A stretch of DNA of 6,607 bases, from NCBI GenBank assembly GCA_938005345.1, contig CALLNG010000573.1, positions 1-6,607 on the forward strand. Direction: 5' to 3'. The notes beneath the pieces are model-generated. The model was not told where the DNA came from and made no database searches. It saw only the letters and a list, made by a program, of their open reading frames with translations. Made by a program: the position numbers and the translations under genes. Positions 6,509-6,607 of this stretch are shown here, piece after piece; positions within the stretch are counted from its first letter, which is position 1, and every line of letters starts with the position of its first letter. The DNA comes from an uncultured Clostridia bacterium. GTDB lineage: Bacteria > Bacillota > Clostridia > RUG12999.

Positions 6509-6607
6509 TTATTCCTCCCGTTTTTCCCGAATAATCGACCCGGGAATCTCTTTCTGGGGCACCGGTTTATGCACTATCATTTTCGCATAGGGCGCCGTTT
6601 GAATCTC
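6509..6607 (-). CDS. C-terminal end of an unidentified upstream gene (partial)
   Basis: A frame open from the window edge gives 32 codons ending in TAA, including APYAKMIVHKPVPQKEIPG and a charged tail REKREE. I do not recognise the family from this fragment. It is likely real: it stops 7 bases before the uvrC ATG, and its last codons (CGG GAG GAA) contain the GGGAGG ribosome binding site of uvrC, the arrangement expected for coupled operon genes. The start lies outside the window. Confidence 0.65.
   Translation of the reverse strand, partial: EIQTAPYAKMIVHKPVPQKEIPGSIIREKREE

Overview
The window looks like a chromosomal housekeeping segment from a low-to-moderate GC Bacillota, most likely class Clostridia. 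The reasons are strong AGGAGG-type ribosome binding sites, TAA as the stop of all six clearly coding genes, a pyruvate kinase with the extra C-terminal PEP-utiliser-like domain, and the pfkA-pyk pairing close to uvrC. All supported genes lie on the minus strand, so they read from the right end of the window to the left. No CRISPR array, insertion sequence, phage gene, tRNA or rRNA gene was seen.

In transcription order, the window opens with the last 32 codons of an unidentified gene (6509-6607). uvrC follows 7 bases later (4660-6501) and encodes the nucleotide-excision-repair incision nuclease. A 285-base spacer then separates uvrC from a small PII-like (DUF2007-type) gene at 4183-4374. The spacer carries a good housekeeping-type promoter (TTGATT-N16-TATAAT, 4525-4552) and a possible 34-codon gene (4392-4496). 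Next come pfkA (ATP-type 6-phosphofructokinase, 3119-4108) and pyk (pyruvate kinase, 1318-3078). The two irreversible control steps of glycolysis thus appear to share one transcription unit with the small protein. A perfect inverted repeat (4155-4173) just ahead of pfkA could be an operator or an mRNA hairpin.

A very strong hairpin terminator (1271-1304) closes the glycolytic unit. Beyond it lies an RluA-family pseudouridine synthase gene (346-1227). Immediately after that is what appears to be a broken thiamine-binding (MTH1187/YkoF-like) gene at 23-334. Its full-length reading frame is kept but is interrupted by TAG and TAA one codon apart, and its likely original start codon may also be lost.

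I did not find a new multi-gene system. The observations most worth checking are the twin-nonsense thiamine-binding-like gene, the small ORF and promoter architecture upstream of the glycolytic operon, and the palindrome before pfkA.
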